In this document: in pieces, positions 52,714 through 62,495 of the stretch
Position numbering within the stretch: position 1 is the stretch's first letter
How the letters are laid out: the number at the start of each line of letters is the position of its first letter
Origin: Thermoclostridium stercorarium subsp. stercorarium DSM 8532
Lineage (GTDB): Bacteria > Bacillota > Clostridia > DSM-8532
Assembly: GCF_000331995.1 (NCBI RefSeq)
Contig: NC_020134.1
Location: forward strand, 967,465-1,031,464
DNA: 64,000 nt
Direction: 5' to 3'
Position numbers and translations under genes: made by a program
The notes under the pieces: generated by a model
Database searches by the model: none
The model's input: only the letters and a program-made list of their open reading frames with translations
What the model was told of the DNA's origin: nothing

Positions 52714-53949
52714 ATGGCATATGTAAATGAGAATTACCTGAAACTGCCCGGCAGTTATCTCTTTGCCAATATAGCGAGGAAAGTGAATGCATTTAAACAG
52801 GAACATCCAGATGCTGACATAATACGCCTTGGTATTGGCGATGTGACGCTTCCGTTGGTGCCGGCGGTAATAGAAGCAATTCACAGAGCCACCGATGAAA
52901 TGGCAAAAGCTGAAACCTTCAGAGGGTACAGCCCTGAACAGGGTTATGATTTTCTGATAGAGAAAATCATCAGGCATGATTATAATTCAAGAGGAATTGA
53001 GTTATCAAAGGACGAGGTGTTCATCAGCGACGGTGCGAAAAGCGATACTGCAAACATGCAGGAAATTTTCGGGCCTGATAATGTTGTCGCTGTAACAGAC
53101 CCGGTATATCCTGTTTATGTGGACAGCAACGCAATGGCGGGAAGGCTGGGCGATTACGACAGCAAAACGGGAAAATGGACCAATCTTGTATATTTGCCAT
53201 GTACTGCCGAGAATAATTTTATTCCCGCTCTGCCGGATAAAAAGGTGGACATGATTTATTTATGCTATCCGAATAACCCTACAGGGACCACTCTTACGAA
53301 AGAACAGTTAAAAGAATGGGTGGATTATGCAAGGGAAAACAAAGCGGTAATTTTGTTTGACGCCGCATACGAGGCGTACATCACCCAGCCCGAAATACCG
53401 CACAGCATTTATGAAATAGAAGGTGCGAAGGAAGTTGCCATTGAGTTCAGAAGTTTTTCGAAAAATGCGGGATTTACGGGTACGAGATGCGCTTATACAG
53501 TGGTGCCTAAATCCGTAAAGGGTTATACCAAATCGGGAGAGGCCGTTGAACTTAATGCCCTGTGGAACAGAAGACACTCAACGAAATTCAACGGAGTGGC
53601 CTATATTGTTCAGCGGGGCGCAGAGGCGGTTTACAGTGAAGAAGGGCAGAGACAGATTCGTGAAGTAATAGCGTACTACATGGAGAATGCAAGAATAATC
53701 CGTGAAGGTCTGGCGTCTTCGGGGCTTAAGGTGTTCGGCGGTGTAAATTCACCGTATATCTGGCTGAAAACACCCGAAGGCTATGATTCGTGGCAATTCT
53801 TTGACAAACTTCTGAATAACGCCCATGTGGTAGGAACTCCTGGCGTGGGTTTCGGACCGAGCGGAGAGGGGTATTTCAGGCTCACCGCATTTGGCAGTCG
53901 TGAAAACACGGTAAAAGCAATTGAAAGGATAAAAAGTGTCAGGTTCTGA
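52714..53949 (+). CDS. dapL: LL-diaminopimelate aminotransferase
   Basis: The 411-residue class I/II aminotransferase converts tetrahydrodipicolinate directly to LL-DAP with glutamate, bypassing succinylated or acetylated intermediates. Seen: [33 protein letters not shown] and PLP lysine in [13 protein letters not shown], all typical of DapL. ATG 52714 follows TTGGAGGA by 6 nt; TTG 52699 is inside the Shine-Dalgarno. It follows dapF and ends the operon at a strong hairpin. Use of this pathway is common in anaerobic clostridia. Confidence 0.95.
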   Translation: MAYVNENYLKLPGSYLFANIARKVNAFKQEHPDADIIRLGIGDVTLPLVPAVIEAIHRATDEMAKAETFRGYSPEQGYDFLIEKIIRHDYNSRGIELSKDEVFISDGAKSDTANMQEIFGPDNVVAVTDPVYPVYVDSNAMAGRLGDYDSKTGKWTNLVYLPCTAENNFIPALPDKKVDMIYLCYPNNPTGTTLTKEQLKEWVDYARENKAVILFDAAYEAYITQPEIPHSIYEIEGAKEVAIEFRSFSKNAGFTGTRCAYTVVPKSVKGYTKSGEAVELNALWNRRHSTKFNGVAYIVQRGAEAVYSEEGQRQIREVIAYYMENARIIREGLASSGLKVFGGVNSPYIWLKTPEGYDSWQFFDKLLNNAHVVGTPGVGFGPSGEGYFRLTAFGSRENTVKAIERIKSVRF

Positions 53950-53953
53950 AAAT

Positions 53954-53979
53954 AACGGGCTGCAATGTTGCAGCCCGTT
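53954..53979. terminator. Bidirectional terminator between dapL and gatD
   Basis: AACGGGCTGCAA and TTGCAGCCCGTT form a 12-bp stem (53954-53965 with 53968-53979) with T-rich flanks on the plus strand and an A-rich 5' side. Confidence 0.88.
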
Positions 53980-53983
53980 TGTT

Positions 53984-54730
53984 TTATTTTTTCAGCAATC
54001 TTTTTATCATGCTTTCCCGTGCCAGCATTTCTATTCGGTCGTTAAGCGGCTGAAGCGATACGAAGTCCCTGTATTTTCGTTTAAGGGCGATGGTGATCAG
54101 TTCATCGGTAAGCCCAGGGTTCTTCGGCAACAGGCTTCCATGGCTGTATGAACAGAAAACGTTTTTATACCTTGCGCCTTCGTATCCGTCTTCACCGTTA
54201 TTGCCATAGCCGTAGACCACTTTTCCGAGAGGCGTTACCCCGTCGCCAAGATAAGTTTTTCCCGAATGGTTTTCAAAACCCACAACCAGACTGTCGGGCT
54301 GTTGATTCAGGCCGTCAATCCTGAATACCAGGTTCCCTGTAAGGCGCTTTTCATGACCTATCGTCCAGTGATTCATGGCACCGAGGCATTCGATTTCGGT
54401 ACCGTTGCTGAGTTTATAATATTGCCCCATCAACTGATAACCGCCGCAAATGCACAGAAAAACCGTTCCGCATTCCACTGCTTCAATGAGCGGTTTCTTT
54501 TTAACAGTCAGAAGGTCCTTGTGCAGAATATCCTGTTCAAAGTCCTGACCACCGCCGATAAAAACAATGTCATATTTTTCCGGCTCAAACGGGTCGCCGA
54601 TTGAAACAGGGTGAACCTGCACATTAATTCCACGCCATTCAAGTCTTCTGACCAGAGCCTGAATATTTCCGTAATCACCGTACAAATTCAGAAGATCGGG
54701 ATATAGATGGCAAATGCTGATTTCATACAT
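53984..54730 (-). CDS. gatD: Lipid II isoglutaminyl synthase, glutamine amidotransferase subunit GatD
   Basis: The 248-residue class I (CobB/CobQ-type) glutaminase domain has its nucleophile Cys in FLCICGGYQLMG and His in YSHGSLLPKNP. With MurT it amidates the D-glutamate of lipid II to D-isoglutamine, which is needed for efficient crosslinking. It starts 13 bp after murT and ends in the shared hairpin with dapL. Length is normal for GatD. Confidence 0.94.
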   Translation of the reverse strand: MYEISICHLYPDLLNLYGDYGNIQALVRRLEWRGINVQVHPVSIGDPFEPEKYDIVFIGGGQDFEQDILHKDLLTVKKKPLIEAVECGTVFLCICGGYQLMGQYYKLSNGTEIECLGAMNHWTIGHEKRLTGNLVFRIDGLNQQPDSLVVGFENHSGKTYLGDGVTPLGKVVYGYGNNGEDGYEGARYKNVFCSYSHGSLLPKNPGLTDELITIALKRKYRDFVSLQPLNDRIEMLARESMIKRLLKK

Positions 54731-54743
54731 AAAAATTCCTCTT

Positions 54744-56153
54744 TCACTGCCAGAAATTCTTCAGTTTAAATCTTTTTTTCAGCAGTTTCCTTATATCCAG
54801 CAACGCAGTATACGTCGGAAGTATATAAAGGGTTTCGCCCGCATTAAGCATGTTAAGGGCTGAGTCAAGCATTATGCGGTTATTTTTCTCAATCGTTATA
54901 CTGTCGGTGAAAATACCCGCATATTTGAGGCACACAGCCATATCCTCGGCCCGTGTGCCCGATACGAAAATTCTCGACACGCGGTTTTGAATTTCCCTCA
55001 GCGGCTCGAAATCCACGTCGTAAAGCCAAGAAATATCTGTTCCGTCCGCAAGCCTGTCGTTAATCATAAAGCAGATCACCGATTTTTTCTCAACCGTTGC
55101 AAGATATTTCAATACCTGGCTTAAGCCGGTGGGATTTTTAATTAAAATGACCTGTATGTTCTTGTCCCCCAACGGGATAGATTCCATGCGCCCGAAGCCG
55201 CTTTCGAAATGAGCGAGCGCCTTTATTGTTTTTTCATGGGAGAACCCAAGCACTTCGGCAAAGGTAACGGCGGCAAGGGCATTGTAAATATTGTACAGGC
55301 CGGGCAGGTTTATATGGGCCTCGAAATTTCCCGAAGGAGTACCGATAACCGCCACCGAAAACTCGCCGGTCATTGCGGGTACCCTTACAACGTGCACCAG
55401 CGGCTCAGGACGTTCATATCCACATCCCGGACATTTGAAATGCCCCAGGTGGCTGTAAATATGATACAGGTATTCATATCTGGTCTTGCAGTATAAACAG
55501 AATGAAGCATCGTTATTTTCGTATGCGCCTTTTTCTTCGCCGGTTTCCTCCGGCTTATCCATACCGTAATAAATGACCGGATTATTGACATTTCTGCCCA
55601 GCGACGCACAAAGTGAATCATCGCCGTTCAGTATCAACGTTGTCTCAGGGCTGTTTAATATGCCTTCCCTGACTCTTTCCACGGTAGTGTACAGTTCACC
55701 GTACCTGTCAAGCTGATCCCTGAAAAAATTTGTAACCACCAGTACGGCAGGATGTACATATTTCGAAGCCGCACGAAAAGCGGCTTCATCCACTTCCAGC
55801 AGGGCAGTGGCCGACGTAGGCAAACCGTTGAGCCTGACATCCGAAATAAGAGTTGTTACAAGGCCGCTTAACAGATTGGCCCCGGATTTGTTTGAAACAT
55901 ATTTAATCTGGTTTTCAGTCAAAATCTGTTCTATAATTCTGGAAGTGGTGGTTTTTCCGTTTGTACCGGTAACCATGATTATTCTGTATTTTGAGCCGAG
56001 AATTCTGAGAATTTCAGGGCAAACGGCCATTGCAAGCTTGCCCGGAAGGCTTGTACCGCCCCGGCCGGTAATACGCAGCAGGTGTATTGCGGCTTTACCG
56101 ATGAAAAGTGCCAAATAAAACAGTATTTTGTTTATTAATCTGTTCATTAACAT
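54744..56153 (-). CDS. murT: Lipid II isoglutaminyl synthase, Mur ligase-like subunit MurT
   Basis: This 469-residue Mur ligase relative has an N-terminal membrane-leaning segment, ATP loop VTGTNGKTTTSR, a central four-cysteine zinc ribbon (LYCKT ... FKCPGC) and a C-terminal DUF1727 domain with the catalytic Asp. MurT activates the D-Glu carboxylate with ATP and GatD delivers ammonia. AAGGAG is 5 nt before ATG 56153; ATG 56147 is an alternative at 11 nt. It heads the murT-gatD operon on the minus strand, divergent from the ECF sigma gene. Confidence 0.94.
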   Translation of the reverse strand: MLMNRLINKILFYLALFIGKAAIHLLRITGRGGTSLPGKLAMAVCPEILRILGSKYRIIMVTGTNGKTTTSRIIEQILTENQIKYVSNKSGANLLSGLVTTLISDVRLNGLPTSATALLEVDEAAFRAASKYVHPAVLVVTNFFRDQLDRYGELYTTVERVREGILNSPETTLILNGDDSLCASLGRNVNNPVIYYGMDKPEETGEEKGAYENNDASFCLYCKTRYEYLYHIYSHLGHFKCPGCGYERPEPLVHVVRVPAMTGEFSVAVIGTPSGNFEAHINLPGLYNIYNALAAVTFAEVLGFSHEKTIKALAHFESGFGRMESIPLGDKNIQVILIKNPTGLSQVLKYLATVEKKSVICFMINDRLADGTDISWLYDVDFEPLREIQNRVSRIFVSGTRAEDMAVCLKYAGIFTDSITIEKNNRIMLDSALNMLNAGETLYILPTYTALLDIRKLLKKRFKLKNFWQ

Positions 56154-56465
56154 ACATGCTCCTTAATAACGTAATCGGCGTTACACGATTATATATAAGT
56201 TTAACCTGAAAATTTTTCCATAAAACAGTATTCAGGCTTAAAATACCGAACGCGAATATTAAACTTCATTTTTGCGAAATTGTCAAACGGATTTTATTGT
56301 GGAAATCACAATATTTTTATTATACAATAGTCATAAATGGTATACAATATAAGGTAATTTGCCGGACAGCGTGTTGTTTTGCCTGCAATCGGGTGCCGAT
56401 GATATTGAAAGATTAGGGGTTGCTGACCGTAGGCATGGGACATCACGTGCAGAGGGGGTTAAGAA
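56154..56465. other. Divergent intergenic region with a 9-bp direct repeat upstream of the ECF sigma gene
   Basis: About 310 bp without a gene. TATACAATA occurs at 56321-56329 and again at 56341-56349, exactly 20 bp apart. Either copy could act as a -10, or both could form a regulator site. A minus-strand TATAAT (plus 56188-56193) probably belongs to the murT promoter. The last 100 bp before the TTG at 56466 contain no hairpin. Confidence 0.45.
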
Positions 56466-57086
56466 TTGGACACAGCGGAAAAAAAGCTGATAGAATTATC
56501 AGTCGGCGGAGATGTTGAAGCTTTTGAAACTCTGATTCAGTCCCATCAGAAAAAGGTTTATAATATAGCGCTAAGAATGACGGGAAATCCGGAAGATGCT
56601 CAGGAACTTGCTCAAGAGGCCATTGTGCGGGCATTTACTTCAATCGGGAAATTCAGAGGTGATTCCAGCTTCTCCACATGGTTATACAGAATAACCATAA
56701 ACATCTGTACCGATTTTTTAAGAAAAAGGAACAAAGTCACGCTGATTTCCATGGAACAGGGGGCTGCTTCCAATGATAATCAGCAGGGGCTGCAGATTGA
56801 GGAAGAATCCCCAGGCCCTGATGGACTGGCTGAAAAAAAGCAGCTGAAGAAACTGGTGAGGGATGCAATGGATGCGCTGTCTGAGGAACACAGGCAGGTT
56901 TTGATACTCAGGGATATATTGAACCTGTCATATAAGGAGATTGCGAATACCCTTAAAGTGAATGAGGGAACAATAAAATCAAGAATTAACCGTGCAAGGG
57001 CCGGGCTGAAAAAGATTGTAATGCAAAGATCGGAACTTTTTAAGGATTATGTCGTCAAATATGATAGGAAGGGGGGAATTTCATGA
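56466..57086 (+). CDS. ECF-type RNA polymerase sigma factor (SigW-like)
   Basis: The 206-residue group 4 sigma factor has region 2 (about residues 15-85, with DAQELAQEAIVRAF and FSTWLYRITINICTDFLRK) and region 4 (about 130-185, with LSYKEIANTLKVNEGTIKSRINRAR). There is no region 1 or 3. The TTG start has GGGGGTTAAG upstream. Its gene overlaps a zinc-finger anti-sigma gene by 4 bp, the standard arrangement for a membrane-stress switch. The inducing signal is unknown. Confidence 0.93.
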   Translation: MDTAEKKLIELSVGGDVEAFETLIQSHQKKVYNIALRMTGNPEDAQELAQEAIVRAFTSIGKFRGDSSFSTWLYRITINICTDFLRKRNKVTLISMEQGAASNDNQQGLQIEEESPGPDGLAEKKQLKKLVRDAMDALSEEHRQVLILRDILNLSYKEIANTLKVNEGTIKSRINRARAGLKKIVMQRSELFKDYVVKYDRKGGIS

Positions 57087-58030
57087 ACAGGTGTGAATAT
57101 TGCAAGGAAAATCTGTCGGCCTATCTCGACGGCGAAATGCCGGAGAACGAAAGGAATAACCTGGAAGAACATCACAGGGAATGCGCATCATGTTCCCGTG
57201 AGCTGGAGATATTAAGGGCGATTGTGACTGCATGTGGTGAACTGGAAGAAGAATTACCCGACGGATTTGATTCCTCCCTGCGTGTACGGCTTGAAGAAGC
57301 ACGTAAGGAAATACTGGCTGAAAGAGATAAAAAAGTGAAAGTAAAACTGTTTTCTCAGATTGCGGCCGGTTTTCTTATAGTAATTACCCTTGGGGTCGCG
57401 GTGCGTTTTGGGTTTTTCAGCGACAAGTCGATGCCGGAGCAAAATACGGAGTCCGAAATAGCACCTATGGCTGCGGGGCCTACGAGTGTAGAGTTTTTGG
57501 TTCCCGAAAGTTCTGAAGATACGTCGGTTAGCGTCGGCGTAAACAGTGCCGAAAAAACGGGAAGCGACAGTGCAAAAAAGCAAGATTTCGCTTATAACAA
57601 AAGCATGAAAGTGCAGAACGATGCTGCTGAAGGGGATCAGGAGCCGAAAGACGGTAAAGTCGCCCTGCAGTTTAACGAAAGTGTAGTAAAACCTAAAACC
57701 GAGGAATACGATTATGATACCGAGATTGTCATAGTTGTGGATGATATAGACAAGGCAATAAAATCAATAATGGAAATAGATGAGAAAATTGGCATGTCCC
57801 GTGAAAATAATTCGGCTTATCTGATGGATTCAATCAACGCATGCAGGGGAAACAGACCGAACGGCTATGTTGAGCTGAAACTGGTTTACAGCAGTGAAGA
57901 AGCGCAGAGAAGTTTTGTGGAAGAGATGAAGTCGACCTTCTCCGACATTCAGGTGGAATCAGCCCCTCCCGACAGTAAAGCGAAAGACGAAACCGAATGT
58001 ATAAAAATCATAATAGAAAAGAAAAAGTAG
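57083..58030 (+). CDS. Transmembrane anti-sigma factor with zf-HC2 domain and extracytoplasmic domain
   Basis: The 315-residue protein starts with a zinc-binding anti-sigma domain (C4, C7; H30-x3-C34-x2-C37). One membrane helix follows (about residues 92-112, AAGFLIVITLGVAVRF). A low-complexity Ser/Glu-rich linker and an extracytoplasmic domain (about 210-310) make up the rest. The latter resembles DUF4349-type domains (EIVIVVDDIDKAIKSI). It should hold the sigma factor inactive until a signal outside the membrane triggers release. It overlaps the sigma gene by 4 bp. Confidence 0.88.
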   Translation: MNRCEYCKENLSAYLDGEMPENERNNLEEHHRECASCSRELEILRAIVTACGELEEELPDGFDSSLRVRLEEARKEILAERDKKVKVKLFSQIAAGFLIVITLGVAVRFGFFSDKSMPEQNTESEIAPMAAGPTSVEFLVPESSEDTSVSVGVNSAEKTGSDSAKKQDFAYNKSMKVQNDAAEGDQEPKDGKVALQFNESVVKPKTEEYDYDTEIVIVVDDIDKAIKSIMEIDEKIGMSRENNSAYLMDSINACRGNRPNGYVELKLVYSSEEAQRSFVEEMKSTFSDIQVESAPPDSKAKDETECIKIIIEKKK

Positions 58031-58076
58031 ATAATCCCTTTCCACCGTGATTAAAATAGTGTATTATTGTTATGAT

Positions 58077-58098
58077 AACTCCTCCCTTCGGAGGAGTT
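58077..58098 (+). other. Perfect hairpin in the polA leader
   Basis: AACTCCTCC (58077-58085) pairs with GGAGGAGTT (58090-58098) around CTTC. No T run follows (CGGTTTATG), so it is a poor terminator. The GGAGGAG arm looks like a ribosome binding site but no start codon follows at the right distance. Confidence 0.5.
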
Positions 58099-58148
58099 CG
58101 GTTTATGCTCAGGGACTGTTTCACCCTGAAATACACCGGGAGGGGCAA

Positions 58149-60845
58149 ATGAATCCAAAAATAATCCTTATAGACGGAAACAGTATTTTAAACCGCGGTT
58201 TTTATGCCCTGTCGGGGCGATCCATGCTGACTACGTCCACAGGTCTGTATACCAATGCGGTTTTCGCTTTTGTAAATATATTGAACAAATATATCGAAGA
58301 GGAAAACCCTGATTATATTGCCGTTGCTTTCGATCTTAGGGCAAAAACTTTCCGGCACGGTCTATATGAGGGATACAAAGCGCAGCGGAAAGGCATGCCC
58401 GATGAACTTGCAATGCAGATACCCCTCGCGAAGGAAGTACTGAGGGCGATGAATATTGCCATAATAGAGCATGAAGGTTATGAAGCCGACGATATAATCG
58501 GCAGCCTTTCGTTAAAGGCCGAAAAAGAGAATTTTGACGTAATAATCCTTACGGGGGACAGGGATTCTTTCCAGCTGATCAGCGACAGGGTGAAAGTTAT
58601 CCTGCCTTCGACGAAAGCCGGAAAAACAGAGACCAACGTATATGATAAACAGGCCATCATTGACAAATACGGAGTTTTACCCCATCAGCTTATTGACGTT
58701 AAAGGCTTAATGGGAGATTCGTCAGATAATATACCCGGCGTTCCGGGAGTGGGTGAGAAAACGGCGTTAAGCCTTATTTCAGCCTACGGTACACTGGAAG
58801 GTGTTTACGAGCATATTGATGAAATAAAACAGCCTAAGCTGAAAGCATCGCTGATTGAATATAAGGATCAGGCGTTTTTAAGCCGTAAGCTGGGTACTAT
58901 TGTAAGAAATCTGGAGCTGTGTGCTTCGCTGGAGGATCTGAAAAGAAAAGAAATAAACCGCAAAGAGCTTTTGAATGTTTTCAGAAAACTCGAATTTGAA
59001 AGTATCATATCAAAAATGAATCTTGCTTCCGCTGAGGTGACAGAATTACCTCCCGCGCCGGAAGAGCTTAAAATAACCCATATTTCAGCGGCAGAGGATC
59101 TTAAGAAATGGATTGCTTACCTGCTTAACCAGAAAAACATTTCCGTCCTTCAACTGATTGACCGGGAGGATTCATACAGTTCCCGTCTTTCAGGGCTGGC
59201 TTTGTGCACCGGGGATGAGGTTTTTTATATCGAGACCGGGACTGCACTCCCCGAGAATTTGATTGCAACAGAGCTGAAAGAACTGTGGCAGAATGAAAAT
59301 ATTCACAAAATCGGACACAATATAAAAGAATTTATAACCTGGCTGCTGAAACACGATGTTGAACTGAACGGCCTTTATTTCGACACTATGATTGCCGAAT
59401 ACCTGATAGATTCCATAAGAAACGGCTATCCTATAGCAAGCCTTTCTCACAAATACCTGAATCGCAGCGTTCCGTCGCTGGACGAACTTTTGGGCAAGGG
59501 AAAGGGAGCAAAAAAGTACTCTGAAATTCCGCCCGAAAGGCTGAAAGATTACAGCGCTTATAACGTCAAAGCCATTTTTGACATATGGCCGATGCAGAAA
59601 AAAGTTCTTCAGGAAAACCGGCAGGAGGAGCTTTTTAATGACATAGAGCTTCCTCTTATAACCGTACTTGCCAGTATGGAATACCACGGTTTCAAAGTTG
59701 ACGCCGCAAAACTTCACGAATACGGCGAAGTTCTTCTGTCACGCATAAAAGACCTGGAAAAGGTAATTTACATGCTGGCCGGTGAAGAATTCAACATCAA
59801 TTCAACGAAGCAGCTTGGTACCATATTATTCGAAAAACTGAAGCTTCCCGTTGTAAAAAGTACAAAGACCGGATACTCCACCGACGTCGAGGTTCTTGAA
59901 GAGCTTTATTACAAGCATGATATAATACCATGCATAATAGAATACCGCCAGCTTACAAAACTTTACACCACCTACGCCGAAGGTCTTGAAAAAGTGATAA
60001 ATCCTGTAACCGGTAAAATTCATTCAAGTTTTAACCAGACGGTTACGGCTACAGGCCGCATCAGCAGTACCGAACCAAATTTACAGAATATCCCAGTCAG
60101 ACACGAAATGGGAAGGGAAATACGGAAAGCTTTTATTCCGTCGTCGGAAAACGCTGTTTTTGTTGATGCCGATTATTCACAGATAGAGCTTCGCGTGCTT
60201 GCCCATATAACAGGCGATGAAGCCCTGATAAATGCTTTCGTTAAGGGGGAAGATATTCATACGGCCACGGCGTCGCTGGTATTTGACGTAGCTCCCGAAG
60301 ATGTGACGCCGGAACTGCGCAGAAAGGCAAAAGCCGTAAATTTCGGCATAGTGTACGGGATCAGTGATTACGGGCTGGCACGGGATTTGGGAATTACCCG
60401 GAAGGAAGCAAAGCGGTATATAGACGACTATTTTGCCAAATACCCCAAAGTAAAAACCTATGTGGATGAAATTGTGCGGGTCGGCCAGGAACAGGGGTAT
60501 GTGGAAACTCTGTTCCACAGAAGAAGATACCTTCCCGAGCTTGCATCTAAAAATTTTCACCAGCGTTCTTTCGGAAAAAGGGTTGCAATGAATACGCCCA
60601 TACAGGGCACTGCAGCCGATATTATTAAAATTGCGATGGTGAAGGTATACAAGGCTTTGAAAGAATCCGGCCTTAAATCCAGGCTTATCCTCCAGGTCCA
60701 TGACGAACTTGTTATTGAGACTTTTGAAGACGAACTGGAGACTGTCAAGGAACTTGTCAAAAAGTGCATGGAAGAGGCCGTTGAATTGAGTGTGCCGCTT
60801 GTTGTCGACGTTTCAATCGGGAAAAACTGGTATGAAGCCTCCTGA
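58149..60845 (+). CDS. polA: DNA polymerase I
   Basis: The 898-residue enzyme has an N-terminal 5'-3' exonuclease domain (about residues 1-290, with GDSSDNIPGVPGVGEKTA). A central 3'-5' exonuclease-like domain follows (about 310-490). The polymerase domain has motif A VDADYSQIELR, motif B RRKAKAVNFGIVYG and motif C QVHDELVIE. In the central domain the DxE (motif I) and NxxxD (motif II) metal ligands are not recognisable, so proofreading is probably lost, as in Bacillus PolI. ATG 58149 follows GGGAGGGG by 3-4 nt. coaE follows by 47 bp. Confidence 0.95.
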   Translation: MNPKIILIDGNSILNRGFYALSGRSMLTTSTGLYTNAVFAFVNILNKYIEEENPDYIAVAFDLRAKTFRHGLYEGYKAQRKGMPDELAMQIPLAKEVLRAMNIAIIEHEGYEADDIIGSLSLKAEKENFDVIILTGDRDSFQLISDRVKVILPSTKAGKTETNVYDKQAIIDKYGVLPHQLIDVKGLMGDSSDNIPGVPGVGEKTALSLISAYGTLEGVYEHIDEIKQPKLKASLIEYKDQAFLSRKLGTIVRNLELCASLEDLKRKEINRKELLNVFRKLEFESIISKMNLASAEVTELPPAPEELKITHISAAEDLKKWIAYLLNQKNISVLQLIDREDSYSSRLSGLALCTGDEVFYIETGTALPENLIATELKELWQNENIHKIGHNIKEFITWLLKHDVELNGLYFDTMIAEYLIDSIRNGYPIASLSHKYLNRSVPSLDELLGKGKGAKKYSEIPPERLKDYSAYNVKAIFDIWPMQKKVLQENRQEELFNDIELPLITVLASMEYHGFKVDAAKLHEYGEVLLSRIKDLEKVIYMLAGEEFNINSTKQLGTILFEKLKLPVVKSTKTGYSTDVEVLEELYYKHDIIPCIIEYRQLTKLYTTYAEGLEKVINPVTGKIHSSFNQTVTATGRISSTEPNLQNIPVRHEMGREIRKAFIPSSENAVFVDADYSQIELRVLAHITGDEALINAFVKGEDIHTATASLVFDVAPEDVTPELRRKAKAVNFGIVYGISDYGLARDLGITRKEAKRYIDDYFAKYPKVKTYVDEIVRVGQEQGYVETLFHRRRYLPELASKNFHQRSFGKRVAMNTPIQGTAADIIKIAMVKVYKALKESGLKSRLILQVHDELVIETFEDELETVKELVKKCMEEAVELSVPLVVDVSIGKNWYEAS

Positions 60846-60892
60846 TATGGTGGCATACTTGGAAGAATTTACTGGCAGAAACGGGTGAAAAA

Positions 60893-61492
60893 ATGCTTAC
60901 GATAGGTCTTACCGGAGGAATTGGCTCAGGCAAAAGCACTGTTGCCCGGATACTTCAGAAATACGGTGCCGAAATTATTTTTGCCGATGATGTGGCAAAG
61001 CAGATAACAGAACCTGGTATGCCGGCATATGACAAAATTATAGAACATTTTGGCGCCGATATAGTCGGAGAGGATAAAAAAATCAACAGAAAAAAGCTTG
61101 CAGATATTGTTTTTTCAAATAAGGATGAACTGCTGCGCCTTAATGAGATAACCCATTCCATTGTGGCCGAAGTAATCATAAAGCTTGTTGATGAATACAG
61201 AGATTCAGGCAGAGAGCTTGTTGTAGTTGAAGCCATTGTTCCTATCGAACACGGATTCCTTGACGTCGTGGACACCGTCTGGGTGGTTTTGGCGGAAGAA
61301 TCGGTGAGAATTGACAGGGTAATGAAAAGAAGCGGCTTAACGTATGAAGAAGCCAAAAAGAGAATTCAGTCCCAGATGCCGGACGAAATGTATATATCCA
61401 TAGCCGATAAAATAATATATAATGATGGTACGTTAAAAGAACTGGAGGAAAAGGTTTGGGGTTTGCTGTCAGATGAAAAGAATAGCCCGTAA
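60893..61492 (+). CDS. coaE: Dephospho-CoA kinase
   Basis: This 199-residue P-loop kinase (GLTGGIGSGKST) phosphorylates the 3'-OH of dephospho-CoA, the last step of coenzyme A synthesis. The conserved DDVAKQI segment and the C-terminal ADKIIYNDGT are present. GGGTGAAAAA precedes the ATG. The polA-coaE neighbourhood is common in Firmicutes. Its 3' end overlaps the lytic transglycosylase gene by 20 bp. Confidence 0.95.
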   Translation: MLTIGLTGGIGSGKSTVARILQKYGAEIIFADDVAKQITEPGMPAYDKIIEHFGADIVGEDKKINRKKLADIVFSNKDELLRLNEITHSIVAEVIIKLVDEYRDSGRELVVVEAIVPIEHGFLDVVDTVWVVLAEESVRIDRVMKRSGLTYEEAKKRIQSQMPDEMYISIADKIIYNDGTLKELEEKVWGLLSDEKNSP

Positions 61493-62054
61493 CAGAAAAA
61501 GGCTTTCATATATATGTTCAATACTTCTTTTTTTTATTTTGGTTTTTATACATGCCCCGAGGATTTTAAGGAGCTTGTTTCCCACTCCTCACCTGGAAAT
61601 TATTGAAAAATATGCGAGGGACAATCAGATAAAAATAACCATGGTTTACGCGGTAATGAAGGCGGAAAGCGGCTTTAAAACCAGAGCGGTATCGCCCAAA
61701 GGTGCAATCGGGCTTATGCAGATCACCGAATCGACGGGCAGGTGGATAGCGTCCGAGCTGGGAATAAACGAGTTTTCCGCTGACCAACTGGCCGATCCTG
61801 AACTGAACATCAGGTTTGGATGCTGGTACCTGGCTTATTTGTTAAAGCGCTTTAACGGGAACAGTGAACTGGCGCTTGCGGCTTACAACGCAGGAGAGGG
61901 AACGGTGAGCAGGTGGCTTGATTCCGGCAATATCGGCTGGGAGAATTCAAAAATCAAATACCTGCCTTATAAGGAAACCGAAAAATATCTTGTCCGCGTG
62001 AACAGAATATATTTTGTATATAAAACCCTGTATCCCGAACTGGATTCGTGGTAG
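61473..62054 (+). CDS. Membrane-anchored lytic transglycosylase (SLT domain)
   Basis: The 193-residue protein has a basic N-terminus and one membrane anchor (about residues 11-27), followed by an SLT domain with catalytic Glu65 in MKAESGFKTRAVSP. The family motifs GAIGLMQI and AYNAGEGTV follow. It cleaves peptidoglycan glycan strands to 1,6-anhydro products outside the membrane. The start lies inside coaE (20-bp overlap). polA-coaE-slt thus form one unit. Confidence 0.92.
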   Translation: MKRIARNRKRLSYICSILLFFILVFIHAPRILRSLFPTPHLEIIEKYARDNQIKITMVYAVMKAESGFKTRAVSPKGAIGLMQITESTGRWIASELGINEFSADQLADPELNIRFGCWYLAYLLKRFNGNSELALAAYNAGEGTVSRWLDSGNIGWENSKIKYLPYKETEKYLVRVNRIYFVYKTLYPELDSW

Positions 62055-62058
62055 ATTA

Positions 62059-62092
62059 CAGGCCGTCGGGAAGGCCTGCATTTCGGTTTTTT
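62059..62092 (+). terminator. Weak terminator after the transglycosylase gene
   Basis: CAGGCC (62059-62064) pairs with GGCCTG (62073-62078). A T6 run begins 8 nt after the stem, so the fit is imperfect. Confidence 0.5.
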
Positions 62093-62391
62093 GCTGCACG
62101 TTTGGCGGACTGTGCTTGTTATTCTGCCAATTTGTTTTTTTGAAGAACAAGAACGGGAGCAAACCGGCGGGAGAGATGCTGAAACATCAGCAAAAGCGCT
62201 TATCATTGAGAATGGAAAAAGCATAAAGGACGCGCAAGGCAGTGGGGAAAAGAAAGGCACTGCGTTGGCAGGAGTGATTTTTACTGTAATACGTTTCAGC
62301 AGGCTATATTCCGCTTAAAAAGCAGTTATACATAATGCCCATTTAATAATTAAATTTAACAAGTAATATGTTATTTTTAGTAAATTCATAC
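62093..62391. other. Intergenic region between slt and fba
   Basis: Short open frames exist here (62014-62226 and 62091-62318) but lack ribosome binding sites and resemble no known protein. The right half is AT-rich. I see nothing else I can support. Confidence 0.4.
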
Positions 62392-62419
62392 TTGATTTTA
62401 TTATATGGTCTGATAAAAT
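62392..62419 (+). promoter_or_regulatory. Sigma-A promoter of fba
   Basis: TTGATT (62392-62397), a 16-bp spacer and TGATAAAAT (extended -10, hexamer 62414-62419), about 75 bp upstream of fba. Confidence 0.65.
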
Positions 62420-62495
62420 TAAAATGATAATTTTGTAACAAACTTAACCAAAGGGTGTAATTTTTATATTTTGAAATAGATAGGAGTGAATAGAA

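Noticed and set aside
62014-62318. Two overlapping small frames after the transglycosylase gene
   Set aside because: One is the tail-end frame of slt and the other starts at a TTG without a ribosome binding site; neither resembles a known protein.
62430-62450. A Rex-like sequence (TTGTAACAAACTTAACCA) upstream of fba
   Set aside because: Only about 11 of 14 defined positions match and the left half site is poor, unlike the two boxes before hndA.
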